The notes below the pieces were generated by a model, which saw nothing but the letters and a program-made list of their open reading frames with translations, did no database searches and was not told where the DNA came from. From Symbiodinium kawagutii (Eukaryota > Sar > Dinophyceae > Suessiales > Symbiodiniaceae), in the NCBI GenBank assembly GCA_009767595.1, contig VSDK01010484.1, forward strand, positions 662,123-726,122: a DNA stretch of 64,000 nt, given 5' to 3'. Below, piece by piece: positions 13,285-25,413 of this stretch. Position 1 is the stretch's first letter, and every line of letters starts with the position of its first letter. Made by a program: the position numbers and the translations under genes.

Positions 13285-13340
13285 CGCGCCTCCGAAAAGA
13301 TGTCCAAGGCTCTCTGCAGCTCGTGGCCGTTCTGGCGACG
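13285..13340 (-). CDS. Candidate exon, PPR/TPR-like helix pair
   Basis: Minus-strand acceptor TGGCAG, then RRQNGHELQRALDIFSEAR, then a GT donor (GCGCG|GTGATG). The spacing of G-H-E-L-x-x-A-L-x-I-F-x-E-A resembles the second helix of a pentatricopeptide or TPR repeat. This is a motif-level impression from 19 residues. GC-rich island between low-GC flanks. Confidence 0.42.
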
Positions 13341-14896
13341 CTGCCAGCATGACCAATGACCTTGATGTGGAAATATGGTGCATATATAAATATATTTATT
13401 ATTCATTTATATTTATAAATATATATATATATAAATTAATATCGAATATATATATATATATATAATGTAAATATAAATAAAAAAAATATATATCAATATA
13501 TTTATTTAAACATATATATATATTTATATTTATTTATATATATATTTATTTATATATATAGGACTGCGCGGCAAACTATTGTACTTATTGATAGTTGGTA
13601 TCTTACGGAATATATTTGGTAAGTTGGAATATACAGTTATGCAGGATATGTGAATATATTCATGTGAATGTAAATGTGTAGACATTCTTTTATATTGAAA
13701 GATAAAAATACAGATATCATGACCAACAATGCCATCTGCCAACAAACAATTACCAAACAGCTCATGTCTACTATGGTCATGATTTTGCCATCTTGGAGTT
13801 GAATCAGAGTGGACCAATCAACATGTGCATCTATGAATGTGATCTAGGATATGTGTGTATACAATGAAATATATAACTATATATATATATATTTATATGT
13901 ATATACATACATACACAAAATTTTGATGGAACGTGCACGTACATAATCACTTATAAGTGTATATACATATATAGATATGTCCAATCAATTGATATGTTTT
14001 GATATGTGTCATGCGCATCTATCAAGATCCCCAAGGTCAGAAAAGATCAACAAATTAATGTAGGAGATATGGTGTTGACTCCGGGAGACACATGAATCAA
14101 ACATGAACATGAAACATGTATTAACCGACAGTTGAACCAACCATTGATCCACCATCATCACTCATCAGTAGTAGCCAAAACATTTATCAAACATTGTTTT
14201 CGTGAACCTTTAGTGACCAAAATTGGCAAGCTAATATTGACACTTCAATCATCCAACGAGTGTAAACAAATTATAGGACAACTATTTATATGGTTTATGA
14301 TCTGTAGAGTGCTTTGAATCCTGAACCAATCTTAAGAGTATTGATTCGATCAACCAACCATCCTAATTCATCCTAAATACACGGGAAAATATGGAAAATC
14401 CTCAACATATAAAACCACAAACTATTCATCCACTATGAACAAAAACTGTGAGCAACTACTGCTGGATTTTCCAACCACCAGCAATTTCTGCTAATGGAAG
14501 GGGTGATTTGCCACTGTGGGCACGCTATTGATGTGGATTTCCCACAATCATGGATGAATCCTTACCAAAAAAAAAGTCAAATACTTAGAAATACAGTAAA
14601 TGGGTCAGTCCAAAAATTGGTAAAAAAATGGTGTACTCCCAAAACTGGTGATTGCCCTATTGAAAACCAGTTCGGAATGGCTGGGAATAAAATCAACTCT
14701 TCACCAAACCATGCTTTGAATGAACCAGAAGTTACACCATTGGTGACGCCGCCCAACCAAATCAACCGTGAAGCCACCCGACCAACCGACCAACCACACC
14801 CCCCAAGCTGGTCATCACCATTGCGGGTGATCCCAGGACGGTCCCACTGCCGTTTCACCCTGGTCCCCAGGGGCGACCGCCATGGCGACACCACGC
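13341..14896. other. Noncoding stretch including AT satellite
   Basis: Includes the TA-rich block at 13379-13562 and further (TA)n patches at 13860-13990. Several short frames at 14494-14890 are open on both strands, but only the portion from 14897 onward has splice-like borders. Confidence 0.4.
13379..13562. repeat. (TA)n / TATATTTA-rich low-complexity block
   Basis: About 180 bases composed almost entirely of A and T, with alternating TATATA runs and TATTTATT words. Strand slippage is likely; no coding potential. Confidence 0.9.
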
Positions 14897-14962
14897 CTCT
14901 TCCACCATCTTGGCGCAAAGAGCACCTTCGGCTTGGCTCATCAGCACGTGCCAATCGAACTC
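14897..14962 (-). CDS. Candidate 66-nt exon, unidentified gene
   Basis: Minus-strand acceptor CTGCCAG|GAG, then EFDWHVLMSQAEGALCAKMV followed by EE, then a GC donor (GAAGAG|GCGTGG). If that donor is skipped the frame runs on to CRHGG before a GT donor. Phase 0 at both ends. It joins in frame with the 15340-15405 exon (…VEELFA+EFDWHV…) and with the 13285-13340 exon (…KMVEE+RRQNGH…). Predicted mostly helical. Family unknown. Confidence 0.5.
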
Positions 14963-15339
14963 CTGGCAGGGCGCCCGTGGCCTCAGGGGGTTCACCCAGG
15001 GCCCACCCCTTGGCTGGGCCCACCCTTGGCTGTTCATATCCCATGCCTGCAGTCCAACTGGTGGGATGAGTTCACTGCTATCAGTTTCTTGGGGTTGGTG
15101 ACCATAGCTATATATACTTGGTATATCCCATGTTCCGGTTGTTTTTTTTTCCACCTGCTATCCATCATTGAACCGTGTTGTTAATCATTGGTTGGTTGGT
15201 TACTATCAACCCCGATGTTGTGCCTTATGTTAACCGCGAAGCATTTCTAATCTGATAGTTGTTAAGCATCACTACGGTTAACGTTGGTGGGCATCAACCC
15301 ATCCCCACACAAGCCCATGCTTTCACAGGGACCATGGAC

Positions 15340-15405
15340 AGCAAAAAGCTCCTCCACATCTCTGGAGGCGTCCAGATCCAATCGGTCCAATTCGAAGATT
15401 TTGGC
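15340..15405 (-). CDS. Candidate 66-nt exon, unidentified gene
   Basis: Minus-strand acceptor TTCTGCAG|GCC, then AKIFELDRLDLDASRDVEEL and FA, then a GT donor (GCT|GTCCATGG). Phase 0 at both ends and compatible with the next exon downstream at 14897-14962. The right flank is G/T-rich (GGTTGGAGGGATGGTTGATT) and the left flank A/C-rich. Acidic, leucine-rich and probably helical. No family recognised. Confidence 0.5.
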
Positions 15406-15785
15406 CTGCAGAACCACTAGCTTGGTCGGACTTGGTTGGAGGGATGGTTGATTGGTTAAGGTTAGGTAACGTTGGTTGAGGTTGGTTCAGGTTCAGGTTG
15501 GTTCAGGTTGATTACGTGTAAAATCATCCTGGGGATTGAATTTGAAGGTGCCCCTGATATGCCCACGTCCAGTTATCGTCCAGGGGAGATACGTCCCCTG
15601 TTATCAGTTGCTGGGCTCCCCGATCACGGCACACACACGAGCGATGTCAAACAAGTGTCGCAGGAAATGGGTCAATCTCTGGTAAAATTAGCATATCATG
15701 GTGAGATATGAGATCACCCATGTCTACGCATGCTAAAATGAGAAAAACTTAACAAGATGAAACCCACGAACCCGAATGCTCACAC

Positions 15786-16152
15786 TCTTGGTCGGACTCT
15801 CTTGGTAAGACAGTCTTGGTGAGACACTCTTGGTGAGACACTCTTGGTGAGACACTCTTGGTGAGACACTCTTGGCAAGACACTCTTTGTGGGACACTCT
15901 TTGTGAGACACTCTTTGTAAGACACTCTACACTCCTGGTAAGACACTCTGAGTAAGACACTCTTGCAAGACACTCTTGGTGAGACACTCTTGGTAAGACA
16001 CTCTTGGGAAGACACTCTTGGGAAGACGCTCTTGGTGGGACACTCTTGGTGAGACACCCCTGGTAAGACACTCTGAGTAAGACACTCTTGCAAGACACTC
16101 TTGGTGAGACACTCTTGGTGAGACACTCTTGGTAAGACACTCTTGGTGAGCC
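15786..16152. repeat. 14-bp minisatellite (GAGACACTCTTGGT)n
   Basis: About 26 tandem copies of a 14-bp unit, consensus GAGACACTCTTGGT, with variants (TAAGACACTCTTGG, TTGCAAGACACTC). Because 14 is not a multiple of three and the unit has no stop in the minus frames, several minus frames stay open and translate as a 14-residue repeat (RVSHQECLTKSVSP). This is a repeat artefact rather than a gene. Confidence 0.92.
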
Positions 16153-16510
16153 ATTACAATGCGTTTTCCACGGCGGCGCGATAGCGAGAGTCATCTTGAC
16201 GCAGCCAGTACAATGCGTTTTGCATGCTAGCGCAATGGCAAGTATCATCCTGACGCAGCCATTACTTTGCGTTTCATATGGTACGAAGTCACAAAAAGTC
16301 AACTTGACGCAGCCATTACAATGCGTTTTGCACGCCAGCGCAATAGCGAGAATCACCGTCACGCAGCAATTACAATGCGTTTCATATGATAGTAAGTCAC
16401 CAAAAGTCAACTTGACGCAGCCATTACAATGCGTTTTGCACGCCAGCGCAATAGCAAAAATCACACGGACGTAGCAATTACGCAGCCATTACAATGCATT
16501 TTGTATGCCA
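16153..16510. repeat. Tandem repeat, about 57-bp units in two alternating forms
   Basis: Starts directly after the 14-bp minisatellite. Units begin GACGCAGCCATTACAATGCG and alternate between a form continuing TTTTGCACGCCAGCGCAATA and a form continuing TTTCATATGGTACGAAGTCA. Six to seven units are visible. The alternation implies a higher-order unit of about 110-115 bp. Confidence 0.85.
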
Positions 16511-17242
16511 GTCACGAAGCACAGTAATGAGAGAGGTGTCCAATCCCTTGCGCCTGCCACGCAAAGTGGACTGTGGCGACCTCATGAAAGATGCTGAGAT
16601 GCCACAAAGTGCCACGCCTGTCACACAAAACAAGGTTGCAGGTCACGCAAAACCACGCAAAAGGACAACCTCCACACGCTTCCCCCAATGGTACGGGCCT
16701 TATGGCCCTACCGCGGTCGGCGGCGAACGGTTGCGAACGGTTGCGAACGTAAACGCAACGTCCAGCGAACATGTCTCCACCCCCAGACCCCCACTATGAA
16801 ACGAGAACCCGTGCTACGCATTCGAGAATAATACCACATGACATTTCATTGAAATTTGTGGTATTTCATGGCGTTTCATGGTATTTTATGGTATTCATCA
16901 ATCTCCCTCAACTCCTTCCCATAGCTGGGGTGCAAATTACCCCGGCCTTTGGTTCGTTCGTTGACTTCTGGAAGGACTGGCAGGGGAGATGAACAAAGTT
17001 GAACCAAGTCGAAGCCCCCCATTTCAAAGCAACAACCCATCAATAAAACTACAACTTCACCATAACATATTCATCACGTTCTTTTAACCATTCACCTTTT
17101 GGGATTTGGTATCCAACGGTTCGAGGCCCAGAAAAGATCAACACCCACAGTTGTTCACCATTGAAACTCCACTCATCGACCCCTTTGGAGTTGGTATCTG
17201 TCCAAGTTGATGCTGCTGTCGCATCAACACTTTGCAGCGCAC
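16511..17242. other. Noncoding stretch
   Basis: Moderate GC at 16540-16800 with short open frames on both strands but no splice-like borders or recognisable peptide. A GGTATTTCATGGCGTTTCATGGTATTTTATGG mini-repeat lies near 16860-16895. Confidence 0.35.
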
Positions 17243-17320
17243 CCAGCCATCAGCCCAGGCGATTCGCTGCCACGGGTCCGGGGCTCTGCGCCTGTGGGAT
17301 TTCTTCAAAGGTGGTGTTGC
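17243..17320 (-). CDS. Candidate 78-nt exon, unidentified gene
   Basis: Minus-strand acceptor GCGGAG|GCAACACC, then ATPPLKKSHRRRAPDPWQRI and AWADGW, then a GT donor (GGCTGG|GTGCGC). If that donor is not used the frame continues as VRCKVLMRQQ. Phase 0 at both ends. The N-terminal half is basic (KKSHRRR). Unknown family. Confidence 0.45.
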
Positions 17321-17905
17321 CTCCGCAGTGTCGATCTACCGTCATGATCAACCTCAGCAGCGCGGGATGATGCTGAACCACCAGGGGGTGCAGAACCAGG
17401 GGTTGACCCAGGGATGATCAGGGATGTGACGTAGAACCAGTGGATGCAGAACCAGGGGATGATGTCTACAGCCACTACAGCCAGAGGTAGCAACTCATGT
17501 GCAGCTTCACAAAGGTTGAAGTTCTGATGGGTTTGAAGCAAGTTAGAGCAGCTGTGGCGGTCCAGTGTGTGTCCCCAACAACACGTTGATAGGCGTTTGC
17601 TGAAAGACATGTTGCATGTTTTAATTAATGGAGTCCAACATGAATGTTTCTGATTAATCACTTAATGGATTGAACATATCTGCAACTCAGTGCCGATGTT
17701 TGCATCAATCATCAATAATGCCTTGATTATTCTAATTGATCATATGGATTGATCATTTGAATTGATCATTATTGATTGTCTTTAACACAACAGGTTAATC
17801 CAAACCATGGATCACCAGTGAAACAGCACATCTCCTCACACTAATATGTTTTACCAACATTGATGGTCCATGCTAACTGTATGTCCGTCACTCCCAATGG
17901 ATCAA

Positions 17906-17964
<59 letters not shown>

Positions 17965-17983
17965 GCAGCAGCATCATCATCAC
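17906..17983. repeat. (CAT)n microsatellite
   Basis: About 22 CAT/ATC triplets interrupted by a short CAGCAG patch. It gives a polyhistidine frame on the + strand. Confidence 0.95.
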
Positions 17984-18224
17984 CACTATAATATGACCCA
18001 CATAATTATGTGGTTCCTTCACAGGTCACTCCGCAATGGATTGAAAACATGCTGCCATATCCAAGGTGGCGCCAGGAAAGGGTGCCCTCTGCTAGATTAA
18101 GCCTACTGGCAAATCCCAAGCATCTCTGCAAGCAAATCATCGACCAAATAGCTGGTCACAATCTCCACCACAAATTTCTGTAGACAACACAACTGTTGCA
18201 GCTGGTGTTGAATCCAACCCCCGC

Positions 18225-18330
18225 CATGGGTCCCATTCCCAGGTCCCATTCCCCAGTCCCAGGCAGCCGTGGCAGCTGTAGCTGTGGCCGCCCACTTCTC
18301 CGGCTTCCGCCGGACTTCGTACAGCATGGC
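18225..18330 (-). CDS. Candidate exon, unidentified gene
   Basis: Minus-strand acceptor TTCACCAG|GCC, then AMLYEVRRKPEKWAATATAA. The frame stays open well past this point into a Gly/Trp-rich segment and, after about 50 residues, FVVEIVTSYLVDDLLAEMLG (18103-18170), which could be a second exon or part of the same one. Boundaries are unresolved; function unknown. Confidence 0.38.
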
Positions 18331-19119
18331 CTGGTGAACCGAACGGCCGAATCTTGGGCTGGTTGGGTTGTGCACCTACCCATGGCGTGTTGATGTTGGG
18401 GAGCCCCAGCTACACCTGGTTGAAACGGGTTGAAACGTGGTTGAGACCATGACTATCAAACTATCACCATTTTGGAGTAGGATAAAACTGATTGGATCAT
18501 CCACAAGGCTGATAAATGGTCTAGTGAAAATGGGTCAGTTTTTATCAGGGCACAGCCAGTACAGTAATTGTCCACGTCATTACCGCCCTGGCAACCGTCG
18601 CTGCGATGATCTTCCTGCCATGGTGGTTCATTCTGAGGATTCCTTGACTCACATCTTCAATTGTCTCTACACTTTGGTAAACCAACGTAGAAGCTAAAAG
18701 TCAGCATTGTTAAAGGTAAAACTAACCATCATAAGCAGTGGAATTTGCACTTCCACTTTAGTTTGCTGAAGGGTTATCATCAATAGCCATAACTAATCAT
18801 CACAATTGACCATAACTACCATTGCATTGCAGTCGCACATTCATAATCATTCACCACCATCAAACGTGGACAGTCATCACGATTCATTTTGCCATATGCG
18901 CAGCCATCACCCTGATCGACGTAAAACAATCATCACAATTCACCATCGTCAGAAGCAGCATTGGACTGCCACTCAGCATCACGATGAAAAAATGCACCAC
19001 CTTCCATTTGGTTGGTAGCCACTTCTGGCAGCTCCAAACCGCTCCCCCTTTAGCTACAGGGGATGCCTGGCTACCCCCTTGCGTAGCTCCCAGCCAACAG
19101 CCGACCACGGAGACGCTGC
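18331..19119. other. Intron-like tract
   Basis: G/T-rich at its left end (GGTTGAAACGGGTTGAAACG) and A/C-rich at its right end (CCATCACAATTCACC), matching the pattern of the proven introns. No supported gene. Confidence 0.4.
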
Positions 19120-19173
19120 CTGGGCACCGGTGAAGCCGTTGATCTTGTTGATCACCTCGGCCGCGCACGGGTC
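19120..19173 (-). CDS. Candidate 54-nt exon, unidentified gene
   Basis: Minus-strand acceptor CCACCCAG|GAC, then DPCAAEVINKINGFTGAQ, then a GC donor (GCCCAG|GCAGCG). Phase 0 at both ends. The frame is also open on either side (GSEGSTQ before, AASPWSAVGWEL after), so the ends could differ. No family recognised. Confidence 0.48.
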
Positions 19174-20649
19174 CTGGGTGGAGCCTTCGCTGCCATGCTT
19201 AGCCCATAATCATATTGTCGTAGTCATGGTTGTAATTTATAGTTTATATATCCTAATGATAACGGGACAGCCATTGCTAATGATAATGAAACAGGGAATC
19301 AATAATAGTGGTAGTTACCCGTTAATGATACCTAATGATAATGGGATAACCATGTGAAACAAAAGTAGTGATGGTAGTAATGGTTAAGGTGTGGAAGTGG
19401 TGACAATCATGTTTTTGTTTTTATGATAAATGCTGTTACTGGTCTGAAGGATTGTGCCTACAACGAAGAATGAGAGTAATTTGACATGAACAATAATGAT
19501 GGTTACGAGTCGGTCAAACATGAGTGACGTTTTTGGTTGACAGTGATGATTCTAATCTGGTTGGTCGTTGCAACCCCTGTGCAAAGTATCAGTCAACCAA
19601 CCATTTGTTAATGATTACTAAGGGGAAAAAAAAGGGGAAAAAAATCAATGTAACCACCAACCATTTGTTGTTTCATCAACCATTTTTGTTGCTTATTATT
19701 CCCTATGATTGACCATTATTAATGGTTATTACTGGTTCAAAACCACCATGGTTGTTGATGATTGCTGATGGTCACTGATGCTATCGCCGAGTTCCTCAAA
19801 AAATAGTCAACCAACTGCTCCGTATTGCTGCTGCGTGCGCAAGTCATGCCCTTGAATGCCGGGATTTTGACATTCCCAAAATTGAAAAAAATGAAAAAGG
19901 TACATCCCCGCACTGAGAACTGAACTGATGATGGCACTGGTAATTTCACATGTTCGAAATCCTGTAGAATGGGGTTACCGATCATTGTTAAGGGATGTTG
20001 TAGGGGTATCCCGCAATTGCACATTTGCATGGGAATAAAAAATTCATCTGGTGCCATCCTGGTTCCCTTTCATTCTCGGAGCTCTTGGAACGTTGCAGCT
20101 CAGGGCATCCACAATTAATGTTTTATTCAAAAGGAACCAACAACTTCAACACTGACACAATACATCAACAGCAGTTTGGTCGCCCTGAATATAAAAGAAT
20201 CAGTTGAACAATGAAATAAACCATTGTTGAAATTATGGTTTACCTATCAACATCATAGTCAGGGGCAAAATCATTCAACCATCGTAGCCAGTGATCTGCA
20301 ACATGGCACGAAACGCGGTGTTCGCTTTCGCCTTGAAATTGTCAAGTCTCAAGCGCAAAGGTCGAAGATGTTCACTCTCGCCCGAAATAAACAACACAGA
20401 AACGTAGATGGGAGTTTCTCAAATTATGGGACCTCAAAAATGGCCGGTCTATGTACAAATAGATGAAATAAAAACACATGTAAACATATCCATGTTTTTT
20501 TTAAACGAACATCAACAAACACAAATCAACAAAAACAAACAAACACCTCTGAAACCTTGATTAAGCCTTAAACATTGAAAAAACCTTAACAACATCAACG
20601 CATCCATTGAACATCCACCTGTTACAATCCATCCATGGGTACCCCCGAC
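19174..20649. other. Noncoding stretch
   Basis: Intron-like AT-rich sequence with a family 2 inverted-repeat element at 19557-19662. The left part has TAATGATAATGGGA repeats (19250-19350). 19780-20460 is a mixed-composition segment with short frames on both strands and no recognisable peptide. Confidence 0.38.
19557..19662. repeat. MITE-like inverted-repeat element, family 2
   Basis: Left end CTGGTTGGTCGTTGCAACCC, right end GTAACCACCAACCA, imperfect reverse complements. The interior AGTCAACCAACCATTTGTTA is shared with the copies at 45967 and 60494 and a decayed copy near 28780-28880. Confidence 0.6.
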
Positions 20650-20703
20650 GTCGCCCACTTGGATGGCGTAGCTCGTTTCGAAGCCGTGCAACTCGAAACG
20701 GTC
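20650..20703 (-). CDS. Candidate 54-nt exon, unidentified gene
   Basis: Minus-strand acceptor GGCCGCAG|GAC, then DRFELHGFETSYAIQVGD, then a GT donor (GGCGAC|GTCGGG). Phase 0 at both ends, so it joins in frame to the 19120-19173 exon. The alternation of polar and hydrophobic residues suggests beta strands. No family recognised. Confidence 0.48.
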
Positions 20704-22966
20704 CTGCGGCCGTCCCCATGGGCTGTGACGATGCTCGTGGCTATCCCCCGTGGGGGGCCAGGGCTGGGGACGGGATCCCCATGGTGTACCAGTCTTAACT
20801 CGGATGACTAGGGGCAGTTCAGATACCTAAGTGGTTGGCCGCTGTTGTTAACTTAGGTTAAGGTACAACTTCTTGGTCAACCACCAGAAAGTCTGACGAC
20901 TAGTAGCCAACTACAAATTGTTGCCCCCAAGATAGCTGCGTTCAGCTGCAACTAAGGTAGCTACCAGTCACAAAAGATTAGCTTCAGTGCATATCCATGA
21001 CCATGATGACCATGGCTAGCTATGCATCATGTAGGTTTATCCTTTCAATGGTTGGATTCCTCATGGAAAACTATACTGATTAGTCCACTGTGGGTTCTGG
21101 GGGGTGCTTTGGAGAGCCACCATTTGTGGGACAAAACATGACAACCCAAGGCGGTGACAGATGTGAAAGACCTCTTTTCTCACTGCACTAAAGCCGTCGA
21201 ATATTCCCAGTGCCTTCGAAGTCACGGGTTCAACTTCCGCCACGTCACCTTGCCCTCTCCGCATTTTCCGACGCAAAAAAAAACAACGAATAGCTGAGCC
21301 GTGCAAACGCCGTTCAGCTCTGTAGATCTCCGTCCAGTGGTTCACGAGGGTCCCCAGGATCATCCTGCAAAACACATTGGGATTTACTTGCTTACATGAT
21401 CGAACTGCATGTAGCGCACTAACTGACAGGCTAACTTGACACATTTGAAGTGACAATGGGCAATGGGCGGTCATGAGCTTTGGCTGCTGTGCGCACACAA
21501 CGATCGGGACGATCCAGCCATCGCCACTGACCACGCAGCCAAAGGACCTCCTCTCTGGAAGTTCCGCTGCTGTACATGTGCCAGTTCCCAAGTGATGAAT
21601 GTTTGGAGTCCCATGAAAAGCAAATTGACGCTGCGTGTGGAACCGTGCTGCAAAGCGACAGCAATTTCAGCGACACCGAGATGACTCCGTTTGCATCGCT
21701 GCGTGCTTGTGCACCTGCACCAATTTCCTTGGATTACCGGAAACAGCGGACGAGAACACTCGACTTGTTCCGCTACTTGCCTGGGCAAACAAGACACGCC
21801 TGAGCAATCAATGTCGATTGCCGGTATTGAAAGGAAACACATGGCTGAAATGGACTTAGACAAGTCAGTGTGAATGATGCCTGACAATCATCATCAAACT
21901 AGTCACCACCCGGATTCACTGTTGTTGACCGCGAGGAATGAAAGGAACAGCATACATCTATTTGGATTTCTCATTCACACTGGTCACTTGTAGTGCTGTC
22001 ACTCAATTTGCAAAAGCTTATGAGTTAATGGTTTGGTGCAATCAGTAGCATCGCTTAGCGTGCCCCAGTGACATGGACTTAGACAACCACACACCATGTC
22101 ATTAGCACAACCCTATACTCCAACTCCCCAAAACCACTGTAGTTTCTGGGTCAATTAATTTCAAAAACCCCAACATCAGATTTTAACCATTAGCACGTTA
22201 GGTTATCTGTTAGCAACAGGCCTGCTTATCCATCAGCAACGGGTTTCCTTCATGTGTGCTCCATAACAACAAGTTATGCATACAAACAATAATGCCTCAT
22301 TGACATCAGACAACAGGGGCTATTTAGCTCATAATTAACTAATGACTAACCCATCCAATATCATAACATAACCCCCCAAAACACTGTAGGCAAATGGGTT
22401 GTTCATCACCCATCATCCACCCCTTATTCACCATTGATAACCACGATCACAACCAGCTTTCAACCCTCAAACATCAACTTGTAAAAACAAATATACCGAG
22501 CGGTCTTGACCGCTGTTTAAAACATGTTGAAAGCTTTCAAAAACATTGCAAGCTTTTGTTAGCCCTACCAACCCGCTGATGCATGTCAAAACCATGATCA
22601 AATGTACGCAGTTAGCAGTAACCACCTCTCTAATCACGGTTCACCATGGTGACAAAAGCATGAATCATTGCCGATCACTATTTGAATGATTACTCACGGT
22701 GGTGATAACCAGATGAAACACTATAAGCCATCTTGAATGATAATCAGCCATGCTTATGCCCATGACCTTCATTGCTATGGCATGGTAATAAGATGTAATC
22801 AGTGTCATTATCACACCACACTTAAACTAGGGTGCTTCACTACTAAACCAGGGTTATACCATGGTGCTATTACACCATGGATGCTGGTTTAGCACCATGT
22901 TCAGTGGTACCAGGGTTATACTGTGGTACTAATTCATGGTGCTGCTTTACGACCCTTTTGAAGCAC
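20704..22966. other. Noncoding stretch with intermediate-GC island
   Basis: 21060-21890 has overlapping minus-strand frames of 176 and 138 codons with moderately protein-like composition (MILGTLVNHWTEIYRAERRL) but no recognised domain or splice sites; it may be an inserted or captured sequence. The rest is AT-rich intron-like sequence. Confidence 0.35.
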
Positions 22967-23035
22967 TGCAGAAGCCCCACGGATTTCAGCCCCACGTTGC
23001 GGCCTGCTTGGCGTTCCATAGGGCAGTGGAAGACC
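22967..23035 (-). CDS. Candidate exon, unidentified gene
   Basis: Minus-strand acceptor ATCCCAG|GGT. Two frames are open: GLPLPYGTPSRPQRGAEIRG (GT donor TCTGCA|GTGC, phase 0) and VFHCPMERQAGRNVGLKSVG. The first fits the phase of the neighbouring candidate exons at 25348 and 20650. Weak evidence. Confidence 0.32.
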
Positions 23036-25347
23036 CTGGGATCACCTTCACTGTGGTGCGGCATGGGTACCAAGGATGTACACGAGGGTAGGGTTCATGG
23101 TGGTAAACCAAGGGTTTAACCAATAGTTGGTAAACCAAGATGCAATTTTTTGCAGAGGTTCCTTCTAAAAAGTGATGATCATTTCGATTTTCCAGGTTAG
23201 TTTACCAAAAGGTAATGGATAGTTGATGGGTAGTTCCTGGCCCAGAATGGTTGGACCCATTCTGTTTTAAGAGGCAAATGGCAAGTTGAAGATGATGCGC
23301 AATGGTTGAGAACCAATTGAAGAGCATTACAAGTAATTGGTGCATTCATTGATAAGTGAGTTAGTTTATTGTTAGACAAAACAAAAACAGAACAGTAAAT
23401 CATTTTTATCGTCAAAAACAAACGAATTAGTGAGTTCATTGACTAACGATGGTATTGGAACCAATTAGAGGGTAATGATGTTCTGTATCGATGTCAAACC
23501 ATCACCACATCAAGATGACCATCTGTTCTATCAACCAAAAACATGTACCATAAACCATTATACAGCCTACTGCCCATGAACAAATTTAAACAAAGAATCG
23601 TTGGCCACCACCATGGACAGGGAAACCTACTACATCAGTTTGTGACCATGACAGGCCCGTGGTATTTTACCAAACCAACAACGTGGTTGCTGGCGAAGCA
23701 TGAATGGCTACGGGTGAACCATGGTTGATGGTATTAGTCATCAAGCAAGCGATGGGCAATGTTGCCCCATCCCCAATTCATGTTTGTGGTATGTCCAAGC
23801 CAATGGTGAATCAAAAATTATTTAGTCAATATTCATCAAGCTGCAGGGAAAGAAACGTCATGGATATTGATCAATCACCATTCAGCGGTTCAAACAAGTG
23901 ATGGTTAGTCGGTTGGTTGCCCCATCCCAAGAGCACGCGCAAGCCACTGACGAACCATCATCCCTAGGTATAAATTTGTATAAATTTGAAAAAATCATCT
24001 GGAAACCGCAAGCCACTTGTTAACCTACGAACCACTAACCACCACCATAAACCTAATTAACCAGCAGCTCCCCTGAGTTCTCCATGCTGTTCCCAAGCTT
24101 CAGCCATGGTTGGATAACCATACGATTTTTCCACTACTGCAACCAACCGTTGGTCGACAAGTGGAACTACCCGTGGTAGCGGCTCATCGACCTACTGGTG
24201 ACCGCCCACGTGGCGCCTCGATGTATCTTGACAACCAAATGAATGTAAGGGACTTCCACGGAAATGGCCAATAATAAAGAACAAAAAAATGCTGGGGACA
24301 TGTCCTGAGATATCAAGTAGGTAACGAGTGTTGTTTGTCCAAGACCCACTGATCAAAACAACTATCATATTTGTACCCCACAGGTGATCCGAGATCAGAA
24401 CTGCAAATTAGAAGGACTGTACAACATTGTAAAACGGTCAGCGATATCAAAGAAAAAATCAACCAGTTGGTTGATGATATCATATGGTTTGTTTTAAAAA
24501 CCAGTACCAAATATTCATAGCTCTCACTGAGAACTAAGCACATCTTACTGGTCATATAAGGTTGTCTCAAACACTCATGGGGCAAACATTCGACGCTACA
24601 AACAAATCAACAACGGTCCTGCTACCAAAAACCATCAATCAACCATCAAGAGCCAATCATCATCGACCATCCTTGACCATAGGTTTCACGGACCATCGCT
24701 TATCCAACATTTCCCACCAGCCATGATGAACCATTCACCAACCTTTCACCAACAACATCAACCATTCAGTCATCTTTTCCAAATCTTCTTTCAGCAAGGC
24801 CACCACATCAAACGCAGAGTTGGTTCCTGTGCCACTTGTAGCCCCGGTTGGTTGCAAGCCGCAACTGAAGAGCATTGTCTTCCTTCCAGAAACGACAGAT
24901 CCATTTCTTAACAGGTCGAGAAGGCGCATGATCCATCTCTTAACGGGTCGAGCACGGACTATGTCCTCGGATTTTGCATCCTTGGGCACATCTTGTAGCA
25001 ATGAGGCCAAGCAGGCCACGCAAGCCAAGCAGAGATGTGCGTTTCCATTTTTGCTGAACCTCACGGCGCAGCGTGTTTGTATGCACATGTGTTGTGGCAC
25101 AAGCTCTTTCCCCTCATAGATGCAAAGAGCAGTGTCCTGCTGACAAGCTTCAACCATCATCAATGACCACTAACCATGACCAACCATGACCATCATCACC
25201 AACCAACCATTGCTCATGTAATCAACCAACCATGGCTCATGTAACGACCAACCGACCGAACCACCAGTTCCATCCACGGCCCCCAAGCACCACCACGGCG
25301 CCACCACGGCACCACCACGGCCGCCGTTGGCGCGGCGCCTTCTCCAC
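23036..25347. other. Noncoding stretch with intermediate-GC island
   Basis: Intron-like. 24735-25163 holds a 142-codon minus-strand frame with protein-like segments (CLACVACLASLLQDVPKDAK; SAFDVVALLKEDLEKMTEWL). No family recognised and no splice sites assigned. A/C-rich CCATGACCATCATCACC sequence directly precedes the next exon. Confidence 0.35.
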
Positions 25348-25413
25348 CTGCAGCAGCTGCATCGAGGACTCGGCGGGCACCAGGACCAAGCCTTCGGAAC
25401 CTTCGATGCAAAC
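25348..25413 (-). CDS. Candidate 66-nt exon, unidentified gene
   Basis: Minus-strand acceptor CTCGGCAG|GTT, then VCIEGSEGLVLVPAESSMQL and LQ, then a GT donor (CTGCAG|GTGGAG). An alternative GC donor 9 nt later adds VEK. Phase 0 at both ends, compatible with the upstream 28261-28310 exon. Strand-like pattern typical of a beta-sandwich, but too short to assign. Confidence 0.5.

Noticed and set aside
15733..16464. 243-codon minus-strand ORF with Cys/Ser repeats
   Set aside because: It lies entirely in tandem repeats whose units lack stops; overlapping frames are also open, so it is a repeat artefact.
17870..18100. Polyhistidine ORF on the + strand
   Set aside because: CAT microsatellite; the flanks are not coding-like.
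24160..24260. Possible exon on the minus strand (GATWAVTSRSMSRYHG)
   Set aside because: Short, with weak composition contrast, no AG|G plus donor pair that keeps a convincing frame, and no phase partner.
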